A DNA stretch of 64,000 bases from positions 46,441 to 110,440 of the forward strand of contig NW_026942439.1 in NCBI RefSeq assembly GCF_024139115.2, written 5' to 3'. The stretch is from Armigeres subalbatus. Its lineage: Eukaryota; Arthropoda; Insecta; Diptera; Culicidae. A program made the position numbers and the translations under genes. Below the pieces are notes generated by a model. The model searched no databases. It saw nothing but the letters and a program-made list of their open reading frames with translations, and was not told the DNA's origin. Of the stretch, positions 46,480 through 57,589 are shown piece by piece (within the stretch, counting starts at the first letter, position 1; each line of letters opens with the position of its first letter).

Positions 46480-48450
46480 CGTCATGGAAGGAACGCCCAA
46501 CATAGTTCTGGTTCCGACAAGTTCCTATCTCACGCTTCCACGGGTCGTCCGATGACCAAAGACCGCCAGCTAAGGGTTGTGTACTTAGCTGGTAGTGCAG
46601 CCTGGGCACTGTTGTCCTTCTGACTTCAGCTAGACTGAGAAGGTACGACTCGAGCGTCTGTTCACCAGGAGGTGCGGCTCAAACAGCGTCTGCCTGGAAT
46701 GAAATGCTTTATCGCGTCATTATACCTAAGGTGGCAGCCCCTCCAGCGCGATGTAGATATCGCGATTCCGGTAAGGTAGCTTACTGAAGCCTCTCAAATA
46801 CCACGAAAAATGGAGATAAAAGAAAAAGAGAACGTTATTTTTGGCAACCGACCCGGCAACGAAATAAGGACTATGATTGGAAAGTTGGTACCTGGAATGT
46901 CAGAACCCTAAATTAATCTGGACGAGTGAGCCTTTTGGCTGTGAACTGTGGAAGGTTGGAATGAACGTGGCCGCCATTCAAGAAGTCCGATGGCCTAGAT
47001 CCGGAGATCGTGAATTCCGAGCCATGAAACTTATGTCTGCATCGAAAAGCACAATATTATTTAGTGTGGAATCGATCATGTCGCTGCTAGTCACGCGCCT
47101 GCAGCTAGTTATCAGCAGCAGTTATCAAGCCGGCTTTGTTGACGGCCGTTCGACAACGGACCAGATCTTTACTGTACGGCAAATCCTTCAAAATGCCGTG
47201 AATACCAGGTCCCAATGCACCATCTGTTCGTTGATTTCAAGACGGCATACGACAGTATAGACCGCGTAGAGCTATGGAAAATTATGGACGAGAACAGCTT
47301 CCCTGGGAAGCTTACCAGACTGATCAAAGCAACGGTGGATGGTGTGCAAAACTGTGTGAAGATTTCGGGCGAACACTCTTGTTCGTTCGAATGACGTCGG
47401 GGACTAAGACAAGGTGATGGATTTTCGTGCCTGTTGTTCATGCGGAGAGCCGGGTGTAACAGCCGGGGTAAGATTTTCAACAGATCCAGTCAATTTATTT
47501 GTTTCACGGATGACATGAACATTGTCGGCCGAACATTTGCAAAGGTAGCTGAACTGTACATCTGCCTGAAACGTGAAGCAAAAAAAGTTGGACTGGTGGT
47601 GAATGCGTCAAAGACAAAATACATGCTTGTGGGCGGAACCGAGCGCGACAGGGCTTGCCTGGGAAGCAGTGTTACGATAGACGGGGATACCTTCGAGGTG
47701 GTCGAGGAATTCGTCTACCTCGGATGCTTGCTAACGGCTGATAACAATGTTAGTCGTGAAGTACGAAGGCGCATCATCAGTCGGGCCTACTACGGGCTCC
47801 AGAAGAAACTGCGGTCAAAAAAGATTCGCCACCGCACCAAATGTGTCATGTGCAAAACGCTTATAAGACCGGTTGTCCTCTACGGACATGAAACATGGAC
47901 AATGCTCGAAGAGGACTTGCAATCACTCGGAGTATTCGAGTGTGCAAGAAGACGATGTGTGCCGGCGAAGAATGAACCACGAGCTCGCCCACCTCTACGG
48001 CGAACCCAGTATCCAGAAGGTAGCTAAAGCCAGAAGGGTACGATGGGCAGGACATGTTGCAAGTATGCCGGACAGCAACCCTGCAAAGATGGTGTTCGCA
48101 AAGATGATGGAGCGCAGCGAGTGAGATGGGCAGACCAGGCGCAAAACGACTTGGCGAGCGTGGGCGTATTCGAGGATGGAGAGATGCGGCCTCGAACCGT
48201 GCATTGTGGCGTCAAATTGTTGATTCAGTGTTACAGTGAAACCTCCATGAGTCGATATTGAAGGGACCATCGACTCATAGAAATATCGAGATGTGGAATA
48301 GAAAATCCCTGGGAAGCTGTTTGAAGGGACCATCACAGTAGCCCAGAAAATATTTTTTAATATGGCATAATTTACTTCCATGAGTCGATATCGAGTCATA
48401 GAACATCGACTCATGGAGGTTTGACTGTATTTTGTTTAGATGTAGACACA
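46480..48450 (+). mobile_element. RTE/JAM1-like non-LTR retrotransposon, copy 2
   Basis: The 5' region (46480-46860) is untranslated-like. The endonuclease starts with a KVGTWNVRTLN-like block in broken frame (about 46877) and continues LWKVGMNVAAIQEVRW. Just after SGDREFRAM it jumps to RT finger sequence YQAGFVDGRSTTDQIF, so most of the endonuclease and the linker are deleted. RT continues DFKTAYDSIDRVELW (about 47235-47280). The catalytic box reads FICFTDDMNIVG with Ala changed to Thr. A 197-residue open frame (47434-48027) covers the box, NASKTKYMLVGGTERDRA and YGHETWTML. A Tc1-type MITE (48234-48428) sits in the 3' untranslated part; sequence on both sides of it aligns with the 3' end of copy 1. 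Confidence 0.85.
48234..48428. mobile_element. Tc1/mariner-type MITE (family C), complete
   Basis: The left end CAGTGAAACCTCCATGAGTC and the right end GACTCATGGAGGTTTGACTG are inverted, with TA on both sides. Internal landmarks: TCGAGATGTGGAATA, GAAGGGACCATC and AAATATTTTTTAATATGG. The complete relative at 56848-57041 has the same ends. Confidence 0.8.
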
Positions 48451-49119
48451 CTTCGAAAAAGCCATGTAATTTTAGATGCTTCGAGACCGACACCCACGAG
48501 CATCATCATTATTGATGCGAAACTGTGTCATGATAAATGTAAACTAGGGTCACTTTTAAATTTACACGGCTGTATTATTGAAACAAAAATTATGAAGTAC
48601 CAGACGGGAATCGAACATTGGTTCGCCGCGTGAGCGCCACTCACGTTACCACCCAGCCATCACCGCTTCATGAGGAAGCAGAGATCAAAGTGAAAGAAGT
48701 TCTACATTCTTCTGCGTATGCTATGTTCATTGCATCAACCCGTCGGCTGCTTGGGTGTTGGGTGCGTGTGTTGTCATTTCATACGTTCATCGCACCGGTT
48801 GCTGTGCTTTTGGTTCGATGGATGTCAATTTCAGTTTGTTTTTCATTGAAACTGGGGCGATTGGATTGAAACTTTCGTGTGCATCCAAATTGACTGAAAG
48901 ATACATCTCAATTCATATTACGTCTTGTGTTATTGTGTCAGTTTTTTCAATCACGTCACCTGTAACATTAATAATTTGTTGGTGTGGACCTAATAAATGA
49001 AAAATGAAATGAATGAATGGGATCGGCTCATACTTTCTATAGCAGCTGTTTCATGCATTCAATATTGAAGCCGGTTGAGGATGAAACTTTATCAACAAGG
49101 ACAAACAGGCAGTATCTCG
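48451..49119. other. Gene-free stretch with a tRNA-like segment
   Basis: At 48597-48668 the minus strand reads GGTGATGGCTGGGTGGTAAC (A-box like), GCTCACGCGGCGAACC and GTTCGATTCCCGTC (B box), in the order of a tRNA. Stem pairing is poor, so a tRNA pseudogene or SINE head is likelier than a working tRNA. The remainder has no gene. Confidence 0.4.
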
Positions 49120-49216
49120 ATTCGATTGTATTTAAGACTATGGGTCTCCGAACCACTTTGGAATTTGGAAGGAAATGATAGCCTTTTGGTACAACTTTTT
49201 GTATGAGAAAGAAAAA
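49120..49216 (-). mobile_element. 5' fragment of the repeat family at 37964
   Basis: On the minus strand TTTCTTTCTCATACAAAAAG, TTGTACCAAAAGGCTAT and CGGAGACCCATAGTCTTAA match 37969-38045. Confidence 0.65.
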
Positions 49217-49799
49217 AATATTTCTTTATTCCTAGAAAACTGCTGCCGTTAAAACTTTGCGATCACATTTCTGAAATACTTTGTGTGTTTTGGAAAGGTG
49301 CAGAGGATTCTTCTTGCGAGCAAATGTATGCTATTAACAATTTTATTTCTGCGTATACACCTGGAAGGTGTGGATATATGAATGAGTATTCCACTAGATA
49401 AAAAATAAAATCTCTGCATTCATATTTTGGTTTTGAGGTAGCTCAACACCATAAGACCACGCTAATAAGACAGTATGCCAGTAAAAATGCTTCAGCATAA
49501 TCACATAATTCTCAAGTGAAATAAGGTTTTTAACAGAGCTTGCATCGATGCTCCGAATCGAATCGAAATCGGATCCGAATACAAAAAAAAATCCAAAATT
49601 TCTATATTTGTATATACTTACTGTTTTTTAACTGAACTGATATAAAATTGATCAGATTCGGGATCACGCACTCCACGATAAATTCTTTTGAAAGCAGCAC
49701 AAATACTGTGGTATTGCCTTATCGCCAATGGTAAATATACAATATAAACAGGAACGTGGCTATTCACCTATCACATACTGCTTCTTCTGTTACTATTGA
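49217..49799. other. Gene-free stretch
   Basis: AT-rich; no supported feature. Confidence 0.4.
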
Positions 49800-49882
49800 T
49801 TTGAAAAATGTATTGGAGGTAACCACTTTCCCTTCGATGGGATTCGAACCCACGACCCTCAGTACGCTGGACTTTTGAACCT
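49800..49882 (-). mobile_element. tRNA-like dispersed repeat, second copy
   Basis: The minus strand reads GGGTCGTGGGTTCGAATCCC, ATCGAAGGGAAAGTGGTTAC and CTCCAATACATTTTTCAAAT, matching 3936-4015. The B box is perfect; the 5' half that would carry the A box is not clear. Confidence 0.5.
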
Positions 49883-50324
49883 CTATATTTCGCTTCTTTT
49901 CATTTCGAATCAACATAGACGTTAAAAAATGTCGTTTCGTTAGGAAACAGTGTGATTTCGCATGCCCTTTGATTAAGACGCAATCGTTCCAAAGGCTTTG
50001 CTCGTTCCTTTGATTTCGGAGCACGATTAATAACAAGGAACAAATATCCTAGGACGCCTGATTTTTTTGGGCAGCATTATCCTCCCAATTACTTGCCATA
50101 TCCTGGTCTTCGTATTTCACATAGTTTTTCCACTTATTAATAATATCGCCTTAAGTGCTTATAGTACTGCCGATGTACATAGGAAATCCCAGCAAACATG
50201 GGACAACTATGCGTATGACGGCAGAGTAGGTAGGTGCGGCATATCATCCTCATTTTCTGCGGTATCCATACCGATTGTTCGGGATTTTACTCAAAAGTAA
50301 ACTGTTTAAAACATAACCTGCAAG

Positions 50325-51225
50325 GTCTGAGAGGATGAGGTTCTGCCGCAGGAGTGGATGGAATGTGTTGTGTGCCCCATTTACAAAAAAAAGGCGATAA
50401 GCTGGATTGCAACAGCTACCGCGCAAACACATTGCGGAATGCCGCCTACAAGGTACTAAATCAGACCAACAGGAAGCGAACATCAGATTGAAGGGCGAAG
50501 CTAACAGGTTTGGACTAGTCATCAATATGTCTAAGACAAAGTACATGATAGGAAGAGGTTCAAGAGAAGATAACGTGGGCCACCCACCCCGAGTTTGTAA
50601 CAGTGTTGACGAACACGAGGTGGGCTCTCTGGTAACTGCTGAAAATGATACAAGCAGAAAAATTCGGAGACGCATCTTGGCTGAAAACCGTACAAACTTT
50701 GGACTCTGCAAGACGCTCCGATCGAATAGAATTCACCGCCGTCCAAACTGACTATCTACAAAACGTTCCTTAGACCGGTAGTCCTCTACGGACACGAGAC
50801 TTGGACGATGCTCGTGGAGGATCAACACGCACTTGGAGTTTTCAAAAGAAAAGTGCTGTGTACTATTTATGGTGGGGTGCAGATGGCGGACGGTACGTGG
50901 AGGAGGCGAATGAACTGCGAGTTGCATCAGCTGCTGGGAGAACCATCAATCGTCCACACCTCGAAAATCGGACGACTGCGGTGGGCCGAACTCGTAGCCA
51001 GAATATCGGATAATAATCCGGTGGAAATGGTTCTCGACAACGATACGCCGGGCATAAGAAGGCGAGGTGCGCTGCGAGCAAGGTGGATCGATCAGGTGGA
51101 GGACGATTTGCGAACCCTCTGTAGACTGCGTGGTTGGCAAGGTTCAGCCATGGACCGAGCTGAATGGAGAAGATTTTTATGTACTACAACGCAACTCCGG
51201 CCTCAGTATGATCAGATAAATAAAA
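50325..51225 (+). mobile_element. RTE-like retrotransposon, copy 4 (3' part)
   Basis: The RT start is seen as EWMECVVCPIYKK (about 50355-50393). An internal deletion then jumps to the segment after the catalytic box: EANRFGLVINMSKTKYMIGR (50498-50557), then RKIRRRIL. An open frame at 50808-51302 covers the C-terminal domain (LVEDQHALGVFKRKVLCTIY, HTSKIGRLRWAELVARISDN, VEMVLDNDTPGIRRRG, RWIDQVEDDLRTLCRLRGW). The 3' end is an AT-rich tail (GATCAGATAAATAAAAATAA) near 51215. It is the same subfamily as copy 3. The catalytic box is missing. Confidence 0.8.
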
Positions 51226-52540
51226 ATAAATGTGACGATTTTGACAATAAATTAAATATGTTCGTGGACGTTTGCGTCTTATTTGCTAGTCTGTTTAAAT
51301 GAAAAAAAATCACGAATATCATATTTTTTCACCCAAAATCAACTCTTATAGAAATATTCAAATTCACCCATAGCGAAGTGTTCTCAAATAACTTAAAAAT
51401 AAGTAATTAAGAAGTAAAAATAGGGTTTTGCTATAAATGTTTAATGCTTGCAATGTTTTTCAAATATTTGATAAAAATCAGTATGTAATAAAGAACTGCA
51501 AAAATGATATTTCGTGGACAAATGTATGTACTCTTTTCCCGAGATAACACTCCCAAATTTTCCCATCAATTGCTCATAAACACGCTTCCTATGCTCGCCT
51601 TTATTGAACGACAAGAATTCATTGACCCAGAAAAGGAAATTTAAAATCCTGCTGCAACAGCAAACAAGCGAGAAAAAACGAGGAACTCCCCACATCCGTC
51701 ACAGTGTCGGTTTAGTATAGTGTGGCTCGGCGCTAAAGAATAGAACGAAAATTCGCTCAACAGCCCGTTCTTCGCCCCGCGATAGGCACTTCCTATGCCA
51801 CTCGGGAACACGGTCTATGTGTACAGATGAAGACTGAAAAAAAAACTCGAGCCACTCAGCTCGCTGGCAAAAAAAAAACAACATCAAGCATGTAGAGAAC
51901 TATCCTGCTCGCCGAAAGGATCCACAAAAGACACAGTGAAAGGACAGGACGAGTGGCAACGGGCGACCAGGCGGCACCACCGCGGCAGATGACTGAACAG
52001 ACACGAATGTGACGCGTGCCCTTCTTTCCGATAGCACACCGGACCCGTCCGTGATCCGATCGACCGACCGACCGACAGCATAGCAGGACGAATGAGCGAG
52101 AAACATACGGAGAAAGAGAGTGAGAGAAATCACTGAAGCATAAAGCATAAACCACATCCAACATAATGCGCCCTTCCCGGCTGTGCAATGCTGCCCCAGT
52201 GTAGGGTGGCTGTTGTCCTTCGGGTGGTGCGGGGATTCAGAAGGGTGCGTTGATTGCGTGAGAGTGAGAGTTTCGGCGGCGGCATGGGAGAAGATCATTA
52301 AACCAGAGGATGCCGAAGGAAAACCGAATGCATTTGTTGCGTGCTCGGCAGGAGAGGTTTGTTTGTTGCTCGGCTTCCCCTGACGGCATCAACACGTTGC
52401 TGGTGGCCGTGCGCCAGGACCTGTTCGTAGGGATGTCAGCCGTTTCCGTCCGACGAAGGGGAAGAAGGATGGAATAGTGTTTTGTGTTTTTAAGGCGAAG
52501 GATTCGATCGCCCGGTGGGGAAGTTCGGGCCGGTTCGGGT
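51226..52540. other. Upstream DNA of the SNAG-like gene
   Basis: This changes from AT-rich to GC-rich near 51900. A GACC microsatellite (about 52056-52076) is present. Overlapping frames on the minus strand (51856-52298) share sequence in three frames and show no motif, so they are not called as genes. Confidence 0.4.
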
Positions 52541-52551
52541 TGGCCGAACTT

Positions 52552-52557
52552 TATAAA
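52552..52557 (+). promoter_or_regulatory. Candidate TATA box
   Basis: TATAAA lies in a GC-rich context (CCGAACTTTATAAAGGGACT), about 1.5 kb upstream of the SNAG-like start codon. If used, transcription would start near 52580-52590 and give a long 5' untranslated region. No strong initiator was confirmed. Confidence 0.25.
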
Positions 52558-54081
52558 GGGACTGCGGTGAGCACGACAGGATTCAAAAGCCTTTCACGGG
52601 TCTTACGGTGCGGTTCGTCACACATTTTTTCTCTCTGTCGTGTTTCACTCTGTATCAATTTTTCTGTTATTTATTATGAACTTTATGAATCGATTCTGCG
52701 TGCCGTTTCCTTGTATAATCTACCTGTATGTGTACTGTTACTAATCACCGCTAATCTACAAGTCTCGTGTCTATTGCAACTACTACAACTACTACTACTA
52801 ATACTAAACACAACGCAGTACTCGTAACATTTGTTGATTTTCGCTATTCTGTCGTATCTCCGCGCGCGCTCCTCTACCGAATCAAAAAGGAAATCAAACA
52901 AATAGTAATCGGCAGCGGAAATCAAGAATCGAAAAGTGCAACTGCTGTGTGTGAATCAAAAGTAGTAGCGGGGAACTGTGTGAAGTAGTGCGGAAAAGTG
53001 TGGAAGTTCAGTTGGATTAATCGGCACAAAAAAGGAAAAGTGGAAGCAGAAATTTTTTCGGTTAGTTCGATGTGCGCCAAACCAGTTTCCGGTCCGGCTC
53101 TGTGGATCCGTTGTGGTTTGGTTCGTCCAAAGTTCCGGCCGCGGTCGCCACTCTGTGGCTAGGGTGTCTCCTTAAATGGACTAACTGTGTCTCGTGGTCC
53201 GTCACTTCCGGTGTTTTTCGGTTCTGCCAGTGTGTCATCGTCGTCAGTGAGTTCTCTCATCAAATACACTTCCGGTGTGTCTTTTACGTTTGATTTGCTA
53301 TGTTCGGGACCACGAGATGAAGATTATGCTACGGTTCTACCACTCTACCAAATACTACTGTGTGCTACACTACTGAAACTCTTGGATACGTAACTCTGAC
53401 GCTGTACTACTCTCCGACTGTGAATCTGCGCCGCAAAAGTGTGTGAACTCTGGATTTTTACGTTGAACCATTTTGTCCGTACGTATGTGTCTCTGTGTGT
53501 GCATCTCTGGATGTCTGTTCTGATTTCATTTCTGCCGGAATCTAACAAAACAGACTCGTAAAACTATATCGGCGAGTGCGAGTGAACTGCTTCCACCCTG
53601 AGGCCTCCTGCTGGGAGATCTATGTTGGGGACGTGAATGCCGCCGGGAACAACCCGAACGAAGAAAACGGAATCAAGTTTTTGGTATCTGTGTCACGTTC
53701 GAATATAAAATTTATTCCATCCCGAGGAACGCCCAACCCAGCCCGCAACTCCAGCCAAAACGCGAGCGAACCAGGAAAAAGCCCCAAAAGCGACAGAAAC
53801 TATCGATTTTCGTCGGGACCGGCTGCTGCTTGCGCTTTGTGCTGCAACATTTCTCTCCCCGTTCTGTTTACCGCGAACTCCAAACTAACCCCAAATAATA
53901 AGAAGAAAAAAAGTTACTCCCGGTTCTGACCTGCAGGGCCCAGGGAAAACATGAATTGACTTTTCGCGACCCGCTCCGCCCCTCCAGCAAACGAAACAAA
54001 CAAGTACCTGATTACACCGTTTTCCGTCTCTGCCGGAACTAGACCTTCGCTGCCCTTCTTCCTCCCTTCCCGTCGGTGACA

Positions 54082-54457
54082 ATGCCTCGCTGCCTGATGG
54101 CGAAGAAGTGGAAGGCCTACCCGTGGCCCGATCGGGTCGAAGAATCCCCAGCAGCATCACCCTCGCCGCCACCGCCCCCGCAAGTGGTGGTCGAAGTCCT
54201 CGAAGAGGACGAAGAAATCGACGTCGTTGGAGACTCACCGGCGGCTGCAGCCTCCAAAGGCTCTTCCAACCCGGCCCAATCGTCACCATCTTCGTCAACG
54301 TCATCGTCATCGGCGGCATCATCCACATCGACCGGAACTAGTGGTGCCACCTGTTGGGGTCCCTCGTCGCCCACGGCCGGTGCAACGGCGCCCAGCCCTC
54401 CGCCACACTCGCCGGAAGCGGCCACCCGGGATGCGTCCTCGACTATGCTCTATAACG
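54082..54457 (+). CDS. First coding exon of a SNAG-like (zinc-finger repressor type) protein
   Basis: The exon starts at ATG 54082 (context GACAATGCC, favourable for insects) and codes for 125 residues plus one base. The N-terminus MPRCLMAKKWKAYPWPDR resembles a SNAG domain (M-P-R followed by hydrophobic then K-K), which in Snail, Scratch and Gfi-type C2H2 zinc-finger proteins sits at the very start and recruits co-repressors. Next come a Pro-rich run, an acidic stretch VVVEVLEEDEEIDVVGDSP (about residues 32-52), and a long Ser/Ala/Thr/Pro-rich segment ending MLYNG. The exon ends at a canonical GTAAGT donor (54458). The zinc fingers expected in such a protein are not in this window, so the first intron would be over 9.5 kb. 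The family is inferred from the SNAG-like motif only; the protein would act in the nucleus as a transcription regulator. Confidence 0.7.
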
Positions 54458-54463
54458 GTAAGT
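54458..54463 (+). other. Splice donor of the SNAG-like exon
   Basis: AACG followed by GTAAGT, an excellent match to the insect 5' splice consensus. The downstream reading frame continues only about 33 codons to a stop at 54556-54558, consistent with intron. Confidence 0.7.
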
Positions 54464-55361
54464 CCCTGACTGGAATAATAATCTCCCGGTTTGCACCGGA
54501 GCGCAAACGGCGGAAGGGTTCCGTCTCGATGGGGACAAAAGCGGGACGCTTTGTTTGAAAAGCATCTTCTCACGGGAGTGGGAGGGGATCAAGATTGAGA
54601 CGTCCGTCCGTCAGTTAGTCAGCTGCTGCTGCTGTTGCCGTTGCTTGCTTCCTGTTGAATACTTCATCGCCGGGGAAGAGCGGAGGGGATTTGCCATCTT
54701 TCGAGCAAGTTTTGAAAACGGTTAATGAATATTTTACTAGATGGAAGCGTCGTCGTTTTCCTCCCTCGGAAAACGTCTTCTGATTGGTTTCGGCATTGGC
54801 CAGGGAGGTCGGGCGGAACGGGTTTGATGCTGGACCGGGGGAACAAGATGGGGGGAGAGCGGGCATTGACAAATATTTAATGAGGGCGAAATGTGCAACG
54901 AACGGTTTGGATTTCGGGTTGATGAGTTTTTATGGCACGTTTTGTGATTTTGTTCGTGTCTGTTACTGAGCAAAAGTTCGGGACTTATAATTGCTTGTGA
55001 TTGACTTTGATTATATTATCTGTCTTGTTTTGCATGAGACCGGTAGTGAGTGTTGTTTTCCGGAATGAAAATGTCATACCGCCCAAGTGAGAGCATCCCA
55101 AGTCCAATCTGATTAGGATGAAACGTGTTGGAATCTGATTTGAAAATTACCACACGGATTCAGAAGCACGAATCGTAATAAAAGATATAAACAAAAATTT
55201 TTAATTTTCAATAGATTGGTTAAAGTTGTGACGGGACAGACTATTTTTTTGCTTTTTTCAAAAGCAAATAGTGATACTAAATGCATTTTGCTGCTGGCAA
55301 GAGAATCGATCATTTTCAAGTTGCAAAAGTAAGCCCATAAAATTGTTATCATGCGCCTACT
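54464..55361 (+). other. Intron sequence (inferred), no feature seen
   Basis: GC content falls from the exon into AT-rich sequence after about 54870. No splice acceptor followed by an open exon was recognised. Confidence 0.45.
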
Positions 55362-55712
55362 AAGCTAATCGCTTAATGAATCGCCTACTTTGAGCATGCT
55401 TACAGCGGCAAACTAGGAGTTAACTTTTTGAAATCAGTATGGCGAAAGGCATCTAAGGTTCGATTTCTCAAAATGTAGCACCTTCATCGATAAAATATCT
55501 GGTAGGCGTAGTATTGGACACCTTCCTACATAACCGGTACCAAATAGTTTTTCATGAAAAGTTTCTAATTTTGAGAAAACCCGCGTTAGATGTCTTTCGC
55601 CATACAAATTCCTGGCGGTTAACTCATGCTGGCTATTTTGCGCATATACTATAGCGCCTGGGTGTGACAGCGGCGGGTAGAAAATCAGCCACTGCCAATA
55701 ATTCATTGAATG
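55362..55712 (-). mobile_element. ~340-bp dispersed element (family P), copy 2
   Basis: An inverted counterpart of 43787-44118 with close similarity throughout (for example TCAGTATGGCGAAAGGCATC, CGGTACCAAATAGTTTTTCA, AGCGCCTGGGTGTGACAGCG and CCAATAATTCATTGA). It lies in the presumed intron of the SNAG-like gene. Confidence 0.75.
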
Positions 55713-56847
55713 TTCATTTCTCCCGAAAACAAGTATTTTCGAAGTGTTTATCAATAACCTGACATATCAGTTATTATATGGTAAAAAAAAATGTCCATGG
55801 TAAGCCAGCAATATTGCAACAAAACGATGTAATTCCAAAATTGAAAATTTCAATCCAAACTGAATGATGCTGCCCGGGTAGAAACCGTGATATAGATAAC
55901 AAAACATGATATTAACTTGTTTGAAATAAGAGTAAAAATAACTAACGAAAATAACAAAAAATTGCACCGAAATATCATAAAAATATCGGCAATATGCGCC
56001 ACCAAAAATAATCAAAACATTCCAATATTTTCTACCAACATTTTCAAACTATTCAGCACTAGATTGGTGTCAAGTCTATTCTTTGTCTTAGTCAATGACT
56101 CAGACTGATGGTAATAAGAAGAAAATATTGTTTGTATCTAAAGAAAAAATACCGAAATTGCGTTGGAATGAGCCAAAATAATATTTTTTTTTTTTATTTT
56201 AATGCAGAATTTTTTACTGAGTTTTTTCGTTTGATGGCTAACAAATCTTATTTAGCTTCAGCTGCTTACGACTTTGAGACAAAAATTGGGATATCAGTCA
56301 AAAAAAGGTGGTGGCGCGTTTTACCCAACCGGCGCATTTTATACATATTTCCTCTTTATAGGTAGCAGGGTTTGAATCCAAAGGAGAACGAGAAAATCTC
56401 TCACTTACCATGTCTGCATACACTCTCGATAGGTAGCATACCGTGAGAGACGTTTTTCGGTAGCTGTTACGATAATGAACTGATTCGGGGGGCTACAACC
56501 CATGATAAATTTCTTTTAATAAGCCCCAATTGTGGGGGGCCCGGTTCTGACGATGCATTTCAACTTATTTTACACAGCAGTGCGAAAAAATATGGTCCCC
56601 AACATGAAACAAGCGAGAACAAAGCGTTTTATCAAACCCCCTCGGGGCCGCCTATCTGAATTAGTATTTTCCAACTTGTATACAAGTGCGATAGTTTTGT
56701 TTTCATGGCTTGTTATGATTCGAAGAGGTTTCTGCCTCTCTTTTATCATTGTTCGTTATCTATTGAGAGCGGTTTCTGCAAACCCTGATCCTTAGCATTA
56801 GCATTAGCATTGTTACGGTGTAATTCGTAGATTGGACACTAGTGATA
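55713..56847. other. Gene-free stretch
   Basis: This contains CCCGGGTAGAAA at 55873, which resembles a transposon end although no partner end was found, and a short TTAGCA triplet repeat at 56793-56810. No protein motif is seen in frames at 56108-56365 or 56532-56795. Confidence 0.35.
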
Positions 56848-57041
56848 CAGTTAAACCTCCATGAGTCGATGTCCTATGACTCGATATCGACTCATAGAAG
56901 CAAATTATTCCACATTAAAAAATATTTTCTGGGTTACTACGATGGTTCCTTCAAACAGCAACACAAGGTTTGTGTATTCCACATCTCGATATTTCCTTGA
57001 GTCGATGGTCCCTTCAATATTGACTCATGGAGGTTTTACTG
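56848..57041. mobile_element. Tc1/mariner-type MITE (family C), complete
   Basis: The left end CAGTTAAACCTCCATGAGTC is mirrored by GACTCATGGAGGTTTTACTG, with TA on both sides (56846-56847 and 57042-57043). Internal order matches 48234-48428, though the interior is in the reverse sense. Confidence 0.8.
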
Positions 57042-57589
57042 TACTCATGTTTTACTTTTGAGATCCTTATCTAGAATTCTATCAGAAATCAAGAAGGGGA
57101 GTGGTCCTTGATTCCAGTCTCAAACAGAAATAACAAAAGCATGAGGATTACTACTCCTGGCCACGCCCATCTTCACCGTAACTAAGGGGCCGTCCAGAAA
57201 CCACGTGGTCATATATGGGGGAAGGGGGGGGGGGTTTGGCAAATGACCACGATGGGGGGAGGGGGGTGTTGCTCTCGGACCACGTGGTTTTTTTTTACAC
57301 GAAAAACTTTTGGTGAATAACCATAGCGGTGTAAAGAATACAAATCAATAAAATTTAATGATTAAATATTAAACGCAAAGCGTATCTAAGGGCCGATGCC
57401 CACGTAGCGTCTTTTCAACTCAGCGTTAAAAAGACGTAGGTGCACATCGAGAAAAATCGATAACGCAGCGTCGGTCGCAACGCCGATGCATATTTGCATT
57501 ATTTGATCATCTTAGCCTAAGATCCTATATCCATACATAAATAAACGAAAAACAGGTTGCGATTCAGTCTCAATTTCCACAAAAAAAAT

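Noticed and set aside
48597..48668. Functional tRNA gene on the minus strand
   Set aside because: A- and B-box-like sequences exist, but acceptor and T stems pair poorly and no clean anticodon arm is seen.
53576..53929. 117-residue frame upstream of the SNAG-like exon
   Set aside because: It has no ATG start (it begins at GTG), no domain, and lies where a 5' untranslated region is expected.
53885..54425. Minus-strand frames across the SNAG-like exon
   Set aside because: They are reverse shadows of GC-rich codons of the plus-strand exon; low-complexity Gly/Arg/Asp runs with no motif.
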